Origin: Rhizobium terrae
Lineage (GTDB): Bacteria > Pseudomonadota > Alphaproteobacteria > Rhizobiales > Rhizobiaceae
Direction: 5' to 3'
Assembly (NCBI RefSeq): GCF_003425685.1
Contig: NZ_QJKM01000005.1
Span: forward strand, 186,001-250,000
DNA length: 64,000 nt
Positions within the stretch are counted from its first letter, which is position 1. Every line of letters begins with the position of its first letter. Of the stretch, positions 53,127-60,487 are shown piece after piece. The position numbers and the translations under genes are program-made. Below the pieces are notes generated by a model. The model saw nothing but the letters and a program-made list of their open reading frames with translations. It did not search any database and had not been told where the DNA came from.

Positions 53127-54029
53127 ATGGCAATCGAACAGGACGGACTCTCGACCTCGACCGAGGGCAGCGTCTTCACCGAGAAAGGAAAGCTGCAGAC
53201 CTTCCTGCAGGCCTGGCCGCCGCTGGTGATCCTGGCGCTCGCCTGGCTGGCACTGATGATCTTCATCGCGATCTTCGCGCCGCTCCTGACGCCGTACGAC
53301 TTCATGGCGGTGGACGTGCTGGCACGGCTGAAGCCACCGGCCTTTTTTGGGGGCGCCTTCAACCATATCCTCGGCACCGACCAGCTCGGCCGCGACGTGC
53401 TCTCCCGCACGCTGACCTCGATCCGCGTCTCGATCACGGTAGCGATCTGCGCGACGATGATCTCGACCGCCATCGGCGTCATGCTCGGCTTCCTCGCCGC
53501 CTATTTCCGCGGCTGGGTCGACCAAGTCATCCTGACGATCGTCGATGCGCAGCTCGCCATGCCCTTCATGATCATCGCCATCGCCGTGCTCGCTTTCCTC
53601 GGCAATTCGCTGACGATCTTCGTGATGCTGCTCGGCCTTTATGGCTGGGAGCAGGTGACGCGCATTGCCCGCGGCCTGGCGATCTCGGCCAATACGCAAG
53701 GATATGCGGCGGCGGCACGGGAGATCGGCGCCTCGCCCTGGCGCATCTATCTGCGCCACATCCTGCCCAACATATCCGCGACGATCGTGGTGGCCATGAC
53801 GCTGAACATTCCGGGCGTCATCCTCTTGGAATCGAGCCTCTCCTTCCTCGGCATCGGCCTCCAACCGCCACAGACCAGCCTCGGCAACATGGTCGGCTAC
53901 GGCCGCGATTATATCCAGTCGGCGCCGTGGATCATGCTGATGCCATCGGCGATCATCGTCATCACCACGTTGTCGGTGTCGATCATGGGCGACTGGCTGC
54001 GCGACCGGATCGATCCGACGCTGAAATAG
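53127..54029 (+). CDS. ABC transporter permease (DppC-type)
   Basis: A 300-residue permease with the family features HILGTDQLGRDVLSRTL and the coupling loop YAAAAREIGASPWRIYLRHILPNI, plus ESSLSFLGIGLQPPQTSLGNM near the end. AAGGAG lies upstream of the ATG. Last plus-strand gene of the importer run; it converges on the kinase gene, 3 bp away. Confidence 0.92.
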   Translation: MAIEQDGLSTSTEGSVFTEKGKLQTFLQAWPPLVILALAWLALMIFIAIFAPLLTPYDFMAVDVLARLKPPAFFGGAFNHILGTDQLGRDVLSRTLTSIRVSITVAICATMISTAIGVMLGFLAAYFRGWVDQVILTIVDAQLAMPFMIIAIAVLAFLGNSLTIFVMLLGLYGWEQVTRIARGLAISANTQGYAAAAREIGASPWRIYLRHILPNISATIVVAMTLNIPGVILLESSLSFLGIGLQPPQTSLGNMVGYGRDYIQSAPWIMLMPSAIIVITTLSVSIMGDWLRDRIDPTLK

Positions 54030-54032
54030 GCT

Positions 54033-54653
54033 TCAGAAGGTTTCGAGGCGGATATCGGCTTTTCTGGAATTGGCGATGATGAAGCGGCCGTTCGGCAGGT
54101 CGTTGCCGTCGAGCTTCCAGGCGATGCCGGCTTCGTTGAGGCCGTAATGCACCCAGCGTGCGGTCAGCCGTTCACGCAGCACATCTTCCTCGGGGCCGAC
54201 AAAGATGGTGAGATCGAACATCTCGAACAGCCGGGACCAGGGGGCCTGGTCAATCAGCAGATAATTGCCCTCCGCCAGAACGATATGCGTATCCGGTGAA
54301 ATCGGTCGGGCCGAGGCGATGGCGATCTCGCGTGAACGGTCGAAGACCGGCACGAGCACTTCCTCATCCGCCTGTCGGACGGCGCGGAGGATATCGGCGA
54401 AACCCCGAACGTCGAAAGTCTCCGGCGCACCCTTGCGCGGCAGCAGGCCGCGCGCTTCGAGAACGCCGTTGTCCATATGGAAACCGTCCATCGGCAGTAC
54501 TTCCGCGGACTTGCGCCGGGCGACCAATGCCTCTCGCAAGGCATCTGCCAATGTCGACTTGCCGGCGCCCGGCGGTCCAGCAATCGCTACGATGACGCGT
54601 CGCCTGTCATTGGCCTTGTCGATGACGGTTTGGGTGATCTCGTCGAGTGTCAT
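54033..54653 (-). CDS. P-loop kinase of the uridine/pantothenate/FrcK-like group
   Basis: A 206-residue nucleoside/nucleotide-kinase-family protein. Walker A GPPGAGKS at 26-33, then LPMDGFHMDN (acceptor-site DGFH motif), FDVRGF and LAEGNYLLID. Related proteins include FrcK of rhizobial fructose transport loci and pantothenate or uridine kinases, so the likely role is phosphorylation of a small sugar or nucleoside. It is convergent with the importer genes, with almost no gap. ATG 54653 starts at the family N-terminus. Confidence 0.82.
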   Translation of the reverse strand: MTLDEITQTVIDKANDRRRVIVAIAGPPGAGKSTLADALREALVARRKSAEVLPMDGFHMDNGVLEARGLLPRKGAPETFDVRGFADILRAVRQADEEVLVPVFDRSREIAIASARPISPDTHIVLAEGNYLLIDQAPWSRLFEMFDLTIFVGPEEDVLRERLTARWVHYGLNEAGIAWKLDGNDLPNGRFIIANSRKADIRLETF

Positions 54654-54752
54654 TATCTGCCTGCCTCTTGATCCGGCAGGCATAGCAAACAAGGCTTGGC
54701 GAAAAAAGCCGGCGCAGGGTTACCACTCCGGTTCCGATTGTGCTAACTCGCC

Positions 54753-55733
54753 TCAGTTCTTCGGAATATCGGCGATCTTGATATATTCGCCCCATTCGAC
54801 CAGGGAGTGCTTCAACAATTCCTGGCCCTTTTCCGGTGCGTTGACGAACACGTCGCCGCCATTGTCCTGCACGAACTTCACCGTGTCCGGCTGGGCGAGG
54901 ATTTCCTTGAACCAGCCGTTGATCTGGTCGACGATCGGCTTCGGCGTCTGGGCTGGCACCATGGCGGCGAACCAGCCGATCAGGTTGATGCCTGCAACCC
55001 CGCCTTCAGTCATGGTCGGCACGTCGGGCGCCGATTTCATGCGCGTGCCGGAGGCAATCGCAAGCAGCCGGCTTTCGCCGTTGCGCTGCTGGGCAAGTGC
55101 CAGGACCGGGTCGATGATGGCGAAATCGATCGTGCCGCTCTTCATGTCGTTGGTGGCGTCCGAGCTTTGCTTGTAGGACACCTGAATGGGGCTGATGCCG
55201 GCTTTGGTCGAATAGAGAACGCCGAGGATCTTGCCGGTTGCCGTGGCGATGCCGTAGCTGGCGTTCTCCTTCTTCTCCTTCATCGCGGTCGTGAGATCCT
55301 GCAGGGTGCTATAAGGGCTCGCCTTGTCAACGGCGATCATGAAGGCCTGCTGGTTGATGGTCGCGGCGACCTGAAGGTCCTTCGCCACGTCATAAGTCGG
55401 TGCCTTCATCAGCATCTGGCTGGAAGCGACTGAACTGCCGGAATGGATGTAGATCGTATAACCGTCCGGCTTGGCGCGCACGGTGTATTCAGTGGCGATA
55501 TTGCCGCCGGCGCCCGGCTTGTTGGTAACGAATGTGGTCGCTCCCGTCAGCTGGCCGATCTTCTGGGCGAAGTAGCGGACCAGCACGTCGGCGCCGCTGC
55601 CTCCCGGAAAAGCGGCGACGAACTCGATCGTCCTGCTCGGATATTTCTCTTGCCCCAGCGACGGAGCGGCTGTGCCGCCCAGCGCAAGCGCGGAAGCGAT
55701 GACAAATGTCGAGAATCTGTTGATCAAACCCAT
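54753..55733 (-). CDS. TTT-family (TctC/Bug-type) extracytoplasmic binding protein
   Basis: A 326-residue periplasmic binding protein. The signal peptide runs to about residue 28 (SLGQ-E). The family blocks are YPSRTIEFVAAFPGGSGADVLVRYFAQKI, FVTNKPGAGGNIATEYTVRAKPDGYT and the late GVAGINLIGWFAAMVPAQTPKPIV. It usually works with TctA/TctB membrane proteins, but none is encoded in this window, so it is an orphan here, as is common for Bug proteins. GAGGAGGGG is upstream of ATG 55733. It follows the molybdenum-hydroxylase gene by 37 bp, so a carboxylated aromatic or heterocyclic ligand is conceivable (inference). Confidence 0.87.
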   Translation of the reverse strand: MGLINRFSTFVIASALALGGTAAPSLGQEKYPSRTIEFVAAFPGGSGADVLVRYFAQKIGQLTGATTFVTNKPGAGGNIATEYTVRAKPDGYTIYIHSGSSVASSQMLMKAPTYDVAKDLQVAATINQQAFMIAVDKASPYSTLQDLTTAMKEKKENASYGIATATGKILGVLYSTKAGISPIQVSYKQSSDATNDMKSGTIDFAIIDPVLALAQQRNGESRLLAIASGTRMKSAPDVPTMTEGGVAGINLIGWFAAMVPAQTPKPIVDQINGWFKEILAQPDTVKFVQDNGGDVFVNAPEKGQELLKHSLVEWGEYIKIADIPKN

Positions 55734-55770
55734 GTTCCCCTCCTCTGGAAATCAGGTTCTTGCAGCTGTG

Positions 55771-58077
55771 TTACCGGCCGCCCTCCCTGGCCCGCCGAAG
55801 GGCCTCCCAAACCCTGTAAGGCGTCGCCGGCATGTCGAACTGTTCCACGCCGGCCGGCCGGAGAGCGTCGAGAACGGCGTTCATCAGCGTCGGCAGAGCA
55901 CCGGTCGTGCCGGCCTCGCCACCGCCCTTGACGCCGAGCACGTTGGTCGGCGAAGGAACGGGCCTGTCGAGAAAGCGCGGCGTCGGCATGAAGTCGGCGC
56001 GCGGCATGAAATAGTCCATGAAGGTGGCGGTCAGCATCTGGCCGCTGTCGCGGTCGTAGACGATGTGTTCGCCGAAGACCTGGCCGGCACCCTGCGCCAA
56101 GCCGCCATGCATCTGGCCTTCCAGCATCGTATGGTCGAGAACGCGACCGGCATCGTCGACGCCGATATAGGAGATAACCTTGGTCTCCCCGGTAGCGGGA
56201 TCGATCTCCACTTCAGCGACATGCACGCCACCGGGAAAATTGCGCTCCGGCTGGATCGAGGACAAGGTATCGAGGGCATTGCCTTCGACCGTCGTATTGC
56301 GGGCGGCAAGCTCCAGCAGGGTGATCGAGAGGTTTGTACCTGCCACCTTGTAATGCCCGTGATCGAACTCGATATCGCTTTCCGAAGCTTCCAGCGCTTC
56401 CGCGGCCAGCTTGAAACCCTTCTTCACCACCTCGCGGGACGTGATCGTCAGCGCGGCGCCATGGGAGGCCATGCTGCGCGAGCCCATCGTGCCGGCGCCC
56501 TTCAGCTTGTGAGGCGCCTTCGGACTGTTGGCACGCAAGTTGATGAGGTTTTCGTCGATGCCGAGTTCCTGTGCGACCAGCCGCGGCATGATCGTCTCAT
56601 GGCCCTGACCGGCGGAGCCGGAGAGCGTGTAGAGCGTAATCGAACCGTCCGCCTCGAAGCGGATTTCGGTTTCTTCCGGCACTACGCCGCCGCCGGACGG
56701 CTCGATGAATATGCCCATGCCGATGCCGCGGAGCGCGCCGCGATCTTGAGCCTCCTTGCGCCGGGCTTCGAAACCTTTCCAATCGGAAATGGCGACAGCC
56801 TCTTCCAGCATGGCGACGTAATTGCCGCTGTCATAGACGGTGGTCGGCGTTTTATAAGGAAAGGCGTCGTCTGGAATGAGGTTCCGGCGGCGGATCTCGA
56901 TACGGTCCATGCCGATATCAACGGCTGCCTGATCAACGAGACGTTCGACGAAATAGTTGATGTCCGGCCGCCCTGCGCCACGATAGGCGGCGATCGGCGA
57001 GGTATTGGTGAAAGCCAACCGGTTGAGGCCGAAAACTGTCGGGATACGATAGCAGCCGGTGCCGGTCAGCATCGGGTTCAGCACGTTGATCAGCGCGCCC
57101 GGCGGCGAATGGTAGGCGCCGAGATCACAGACGACGTCGATGCGGATGCCGAGGAATTCGCCGTCTTCGCCGAGGGCCAGTTCGCCGCTCAGCTTCACCG
57201 CGCGGCCGTGGTAATCGGCGAGGAAGCTTTCGGTGCGGCTGCCGGTCCAGCGGACCGGCCGACAGAGCCTTTTGGCGGCCAGCATCATCGCCGCATATTC
57301 CGGATAGGGCGCACCGCGAATGCCGAAACTGCCGCCGACATCGCCCATATGGTGACGGATTTTTTCCGGCGGATGGCCCGTGAAACGGGCGAGCCCGTCC
57401 GCAAGGCCGGTGCCCTGGCTGGCGGAGTGGATATCGAAGACATCCGTCTCCGGATCGTAGATGACCATGAAGGATTTGAGCTCCATGGGGTTGGCGGCGA
57501 CGCGCTGGGAATCGACGGTAATGGTCGATACATGTGCGGCTCTGGCGAAGGCCTCGTCCGTCCCAGCCTTGTCGCCGAAGCCGTGATGGAAGACGAGATT
57601 GCCCGGCACCTCGTCGAAAAGCTGCGGCGCACCGTCTTCCAGAGCCTCGCGCGCATCGACCACCATCGGCAGGTCTTCGTATTCGACGGCGATCAGTTCG
57701 ACCGCATCGGCAGCAGCTTCGGCGCTATCGGCAACGACCAGCGCAACCGGCTCGCCGACGAAGCGCACCCGGTCGGTCGAAAGTGCGTAACGTTTCGGCG
57801 CCTTGATCATCATGCCGTCGACGCCGGGGAAAGCGACGAGCGGGCCGGGAGCAATAAGGCTCGCTTCCAGTGCGTCCTTGCCGGTCAAGACGATATGCAC
57901 GCCCGGTGCCTGGCGGGCGGCCTCGATATCGATCGAGAGAATGCGTGCATGCGGCTGGTCGGCTCTCAGGAATGCCGCATAGAGCTGGCCTTCTAGGGAT
58001 TTGTCGGCGGTATATTCGCCACGTCCGGTAACAAGTCTTATGTCTTCCCGGCGACCGGTGAAGACCTGATGATCCAT
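55771..58077 (-). CDS. Molybdenum hydroxylase large subunit (xanthine dehydrogenase/CoxL family)
   Basis: A 768-residue molybdopterin-binding subunit of the xanthine-oxidase family. The N-terminal domain contains GRGEYTADKSLEGQLYAAFLRADQPHARI; the active-site loop is AYRGAGRPDINYFVERLVD, the form II (AYRGAGR) pattern and not true CO dehydrogenase (AYxCSFR). The C-terminal part has GSAGQGHETIMPRLVAQELG and VKGGGEAGTTGALP, the latter with the catalytic glutamate. The FAD and 2Fe-2S subunits that normally accompany it are not encoded nearby. The start at 58077 is where the conserved N-terminus begins; the ribosome binding site is imperfect. Substrate unknown. Confidence 0.88.
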   Translation of the reverse strand: MDHQVFTGRREDIRLVTGRGEYTADKSLEGQLYAAFLRADQPHARILSIDIEAARQAPGVHIVLTGKDALEASLIAPGPLVAFPGVDGMMIKAPKRYALSTDRVRFVGEPVALVVADSAEAAADAVELIAVEYEDLPMVVDAREALEDGAPQLFDEVPGNLVFHHGFGDKAGTDEAFARAAHVSTITVDSQRVAANPMELKSFMVIYDPETDVFDIHSASQGTGLADGLARFTGHPPEKIRHHMGDVGGSFGIRGAPYPEYAAMMLAAKRLCRPVRWTGSRTESFLADYHGRAVKLSGELALGEDGEFLGIRIDVVCDLGAYHSPPGALINVLNPMLTGTGCYRIPTVFGLNRLAFTNTSPIAAYRGAGRPDINYFVERLVDQAAVDIGMDRIEIRRRNLIPDDAFPYKTPTTVYDSGNYVAMLEEAVAISDWKGFEARRKEAQDRGALRGIGMGIFIEPSGGGVVPEETEIRFEADGSITLYTLSGSAGQGHETIMPRLVAQELGIDENLINLRANSPKAPHKLKGAGTMGSRSMASHGAALTITSREVVKKGFKLAAEALEASESDIEFDHGHYKVAGTNLSITLLELAARNTTVEGNALDTLSSIQPERNFPGGVHVAEVEIDPATGETKVISYIGVDDAGRVLDHTMLEGQMHGGLAQGAGQVFGEHIVYDRDSGQMLTATFMDYFMPRADFMPTPRFLDRPVPSPTNVLGVKGGGEAGTTGALPTLMNAVLDALRPAGVEQFDMPATPYRVWEALRRAREGGR

Positions 58078-58376
58078 GCTCAAAAAACTTCTCCCAATGC
58101 CAGACATGCCGCTGCCGGATGCGAGGCGCGCAAGCGAAGCGGCGAATCACATTCCGGGTCGATGGTATCCCATCCTGCTGTCCTGCACCTCTCCCAGTCG
58201 CAGACGCTAAAGCAAGAATTCAACTTTGACAAATGCCATTTTATACTGTCACTATGATTTCAGGGTGGCTGACGAGCTCGGCCACGAGGAGAAGTTCAGA
58301 GGTACCGGAACGGGGAGGAGAGGCCGTCCGAATGTCGGAGCGGCTTGCCCGTTTTTGCGTGCCGGCGGGAGGAAAC
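58078..58376. promoter_or_regulatory. Divergent promoter region
   Basis: 299 bp between the molybdenum-hydroxylase start and the thiamine-diphosphate enzyme start. A TTGACA at 58226-58231 could be a -35 for the rightward gene, but the nearest good -10 (TATGAT) is 21 bases away. No operator symmetry stands out. Confidence 0.35.
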
Positions 58377-60170
58377 ATGACAGAAATCAGCGCTATCGAG
58401 CAGCCGGCCAATGTCGGGAATCCGAGGATGGGCTGGGGGAGCGACGTGGCGGCGGAGATGATGCGCCGCACGGGTCTCAAGTATGTGGCGCTCAATCCGG
58501 GCGCCAGCTTCCGCGGCCTGCATGATTCCATCGTCAACTATCTGGGCAATAACGGCCCGCAGATGCTGCTCTGCCTGCACGAGGATCATGCGGTCTCGAT
58601 CGCCCACGGTTATGCCAAGGTAACCGGTGAACCGATGGGATGCATTCTGCATTCGAATGTCGGCTTGATGCACGGGCTGATGGGCATTTTCAATGCCTGG
58701 TGCGACCGGGCGCCGGTGATTGTCTTCGGTGCGACCGGCCCGGTGGATGCCGCCGCCCGCCGCCCGTGGATCGATTGGATCCATACCGCCAAGGACCAGG
58801 GCGCACTGCTGCGAAATTACGTGAAATACGACGACGAACCGCGCTCGGCGGCGGCGCTGGTGGAGAGCATGCTGCGCGCCAACATGATTGCCCGCACCGA
58901 ACCGACCGGCCCGGTTTATGTCTGCTTCGATGCCGGCCTGCAGGAAGAGGCGATCGGCGAGATCAAGATCCCGGACCTCCGGCGTTACGAGGTGCCTGCG
59001 GCGCCTAGCGCTTCGCCGGAACAGGTGGAACGGGCCGCCGACATGCTAATTGCCGCGAAATCGCCCGTCCTCCTGATCGGCCGGGTTTCACGCGAGCAGT
59101 CGGACTGGGACAACCGCGTCAGACTGGCCGAGCTGCTCGGCGCCAAGGTATTGACCGATCTCAAGAACGCCGCCGCCTTCCCGACAGAGCACGACCTGCA
59201 TGCCGCGCCGCCGCAAAGCTTCCTGAGCGACAGGGCGAAGACCGTCATCAGGGAGGCTGATGTCGTCCTGGGGCTCGACTGGGTGGATATCGGCGGCGCT
59301 TTCCAGCAGGCGCTCGGCAGGAAAGACGCGATCGCCGCCAAAGTCATCAACTGTTCGCTCGATTCCTACCTGCACAACGGCTGGAGCACCGACCATTTTT
59401 CGCTGCCGCCGGCCGATCTGCAGCTGCTTGCCGCGCCAGATGGTTTCGTCGCGCAACTGCTGCCGGTCGTCGAAGGGAAATTGAGCGGCAAGCCGCGTTT
59501 TGCAGGCGGCGCTCCGGCGAAGGCGCCTGCCGCGTGCGATGCCGGCGAGATCATCCGTCCGCGCGATATCGGCGTGGCGCTGCAGGAGGTGAGGGCGGAT
59601 TACAACCTGACGATCTGCAAGGTGACGATCGGCTGGGCGAGCGACAGCTATCAGTTCCGTTCGCCGCTCGATTATCTTGGCTCGGAAGGCGGCGGCGGCC
59701 TCGGTTCCGGCCCCGGCGCTGCGGTCGGTGCGGCCCTGGCGCTGAAGGACAGCGGACGCCTGCCGGTCGCGGTGCTCGGCGACGGCGATTTCATGCAGGG
59801 CGGCACGGCGCTCTGGACGGCGGCCCATTACCATATTCCGCTGCTCTTCATCATCTCCAACAACTTGTCGAACTTCAACGACGAGGTGCATCAGGAGGCC
59901 GTCGCCAAGATGCGCGGCCGGCCGCCGGAGAACAAATGGATCGGCATGCGGATCGACGATCCGGCGCTGGATTTCGTGGAGTTCGCGCACTCGCAGGGTG
60001 TCGAGGCGATGGGTCCTGTGGATGCCCACAAGGACCTTGCCGCGGCGATCCGCAAGGGGCTCGACGTGGTGGCGAGCGGCAAGCCTTTCCTCATCGACGT
60101 CAGGGTGCAGCCGGGCTACAGCGCGCCGCTGCTGGTGCGTTCGAGCGGGGAGAGTTCGACGGGTGGTTGA
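58377..60170 (+). CDS. Thiamine-diphosphate-dependent enzyme (acetolactate synthase-like)
   Basis: A 597-residue enzyme of the pyruvate-oxidase/acetolactate-synthase superfamily. The catalytic glutamate E69 is in CLHEDHAVSIAHGYAK; the middle domain (about 200-340) is of the cofactor-binding Rossmann type; the TPP-Mg motif runs from GDGDFMQGG (about 467) to NN (about 494). GGGAGG lies five bases before ATG 58377. It is probably a decarboxylase or carboligase on a 2-oxo acid. It has no small regulatory subunit nearby and is not a biosynthetic IlvB. Divergent placement from the molybdenum hydroxylase suggests one catabolic module. Confidence 0.85.
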   Translation: MTEISAIEQPANVGNPRMGWGSDVAAEMMRRTGLKYVALNPGASFRGLHDSIVNYLGNNGPQMLLCLHEDHAVSIAHGYAKVTGEPMGCILHSNVGLMHGLMGIFNAWCDRAPVIVFGATGPVDAAARRPWIDWIHTAKDQGALLRNYVKYDDEPRSAAALVESMLRANMIARTEPTGPVYVCFDAGLQEEAIGEIKIPDLRRYEVPAAPSASPEQVERAADMLIAAKSPVLLIGRVSREQSDWDNRVRLAELLGAKVLTDLKNAAAFPTEHDLHAAPPQSFLSDRAKTVIREADVVLGLDWVDIGGAFQQALGRKDAIAAKVINCSLDSYLHNGWSTDHFSLPPADLQLLAAPDGFVAQLLPVVEGKLSGKPRFAGGAPAKAPAACDAGEIIRPRDIGVALQEVRADYNLTICKVTIGWASDSYQFRSPLDYLGSEGGGGLGSGPGAAVGAALALKDSGRLPVAVLGDGDFMQGGTALWTAAHYHIPLLFIISNNLSNFNDEVHQEAVAKMRGRPPENKWIGMRIDDPALDFVEFAHSQGVEAMGPVDAHKDLAAAIRKGLDVVASGKPFLIDVRVQPGYSAPLLVRSSGESSTGG

Positions 60171-60240
60171 GCGCGACAGGGGGTGGCGACTTAATGTCGG
60201 GGAGTGGGTGAGGGCCGGTTGGTGAGCCGGCGCTTTCATA

Positions 60241-60387
60241 CACTCCGTCATCCCGTGCTTGTCACAGGGATCCAGCAGCGCCGCGTCCGCGGCGCGAAGA
60301 GAGTCTTTTCACGCGAAAGACTTCGCGTGGCTGGATTCCTGTGATTTTACCTTTGGCGAAGCCATAAGGGCACAGGAATGACGGGAA
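60241..60387. repeat. Rhizobial CCGTCATCCC-type palindromic repeat
   Basis: CACAGGGATCCAGC (60263-60276) matches the reverse complement of 60330-60343 with one mismatch, and CACAGGAATGACGGG (60371-60385) mirrors the left end CCGTCATCCC. Two perfect 8-bp palindromes sit inside: 60278-60295 (GCGCCGCG/CGCGGCGC) and 60310-60329 (CACGCGAA/TTCGCGTG). It is similar in kind to the element at 62378-62467. Confidence 0.78.
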
Positions 60388-60426
60388 GGTTGGGTCTCCG
60401 CTCTCCTTCCGAGTCAAGCCAAAAAG

Positions 60427-60456
60427 AAACCGCGCCGACAAGGTCGACGCGGTTTT
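60427..60456. terminator. Bidirectional rho-independent terminator
   Basis: AAACCGCG (60427-60434) pairs with CGCGGTTT (60448-60455); an inner CGAC/GTCG pairing follows across a C-A mismatch. T-runs occur on both sides. It serves the convergent thiamine-diphosphate enzyme and M28 peptidase genes. Confidence 0.82.
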
Positions 60457-60487
60457 GTCATTTCGAAAAGTCCTAAACTTCGCCGGA

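Larger units (their letters stand above)
60171..60487. other. Gene-free interval with a rhizobial repeat and a terminator
   Basis: 317 bp between convergent genes. It contains the palindromic repeat at 60241-60387 and the bidirectional terminator at 60427-60456; no gene is seen. Confidence 0.8.

Noticed and set aside
51909..53864. 651-codon open frame antisense to the Dpp-type genes
   Set aside because: Low-complexity His/Arg/Asp composition opposite to four well-defined transporter genes.
55771..58077. Carbon monoxide dehydrogenase CoxL
   Set aside because: The active-site loop is AYRGAGR, not AYxCSFR, and the other subunits are absent.
58377..60170. Biosynthetic acetolactate synthase IlvB
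   Set aside because: No regulatory subunit or isoleucine/valine genes nearby, and the neighbourhood is catabolic.
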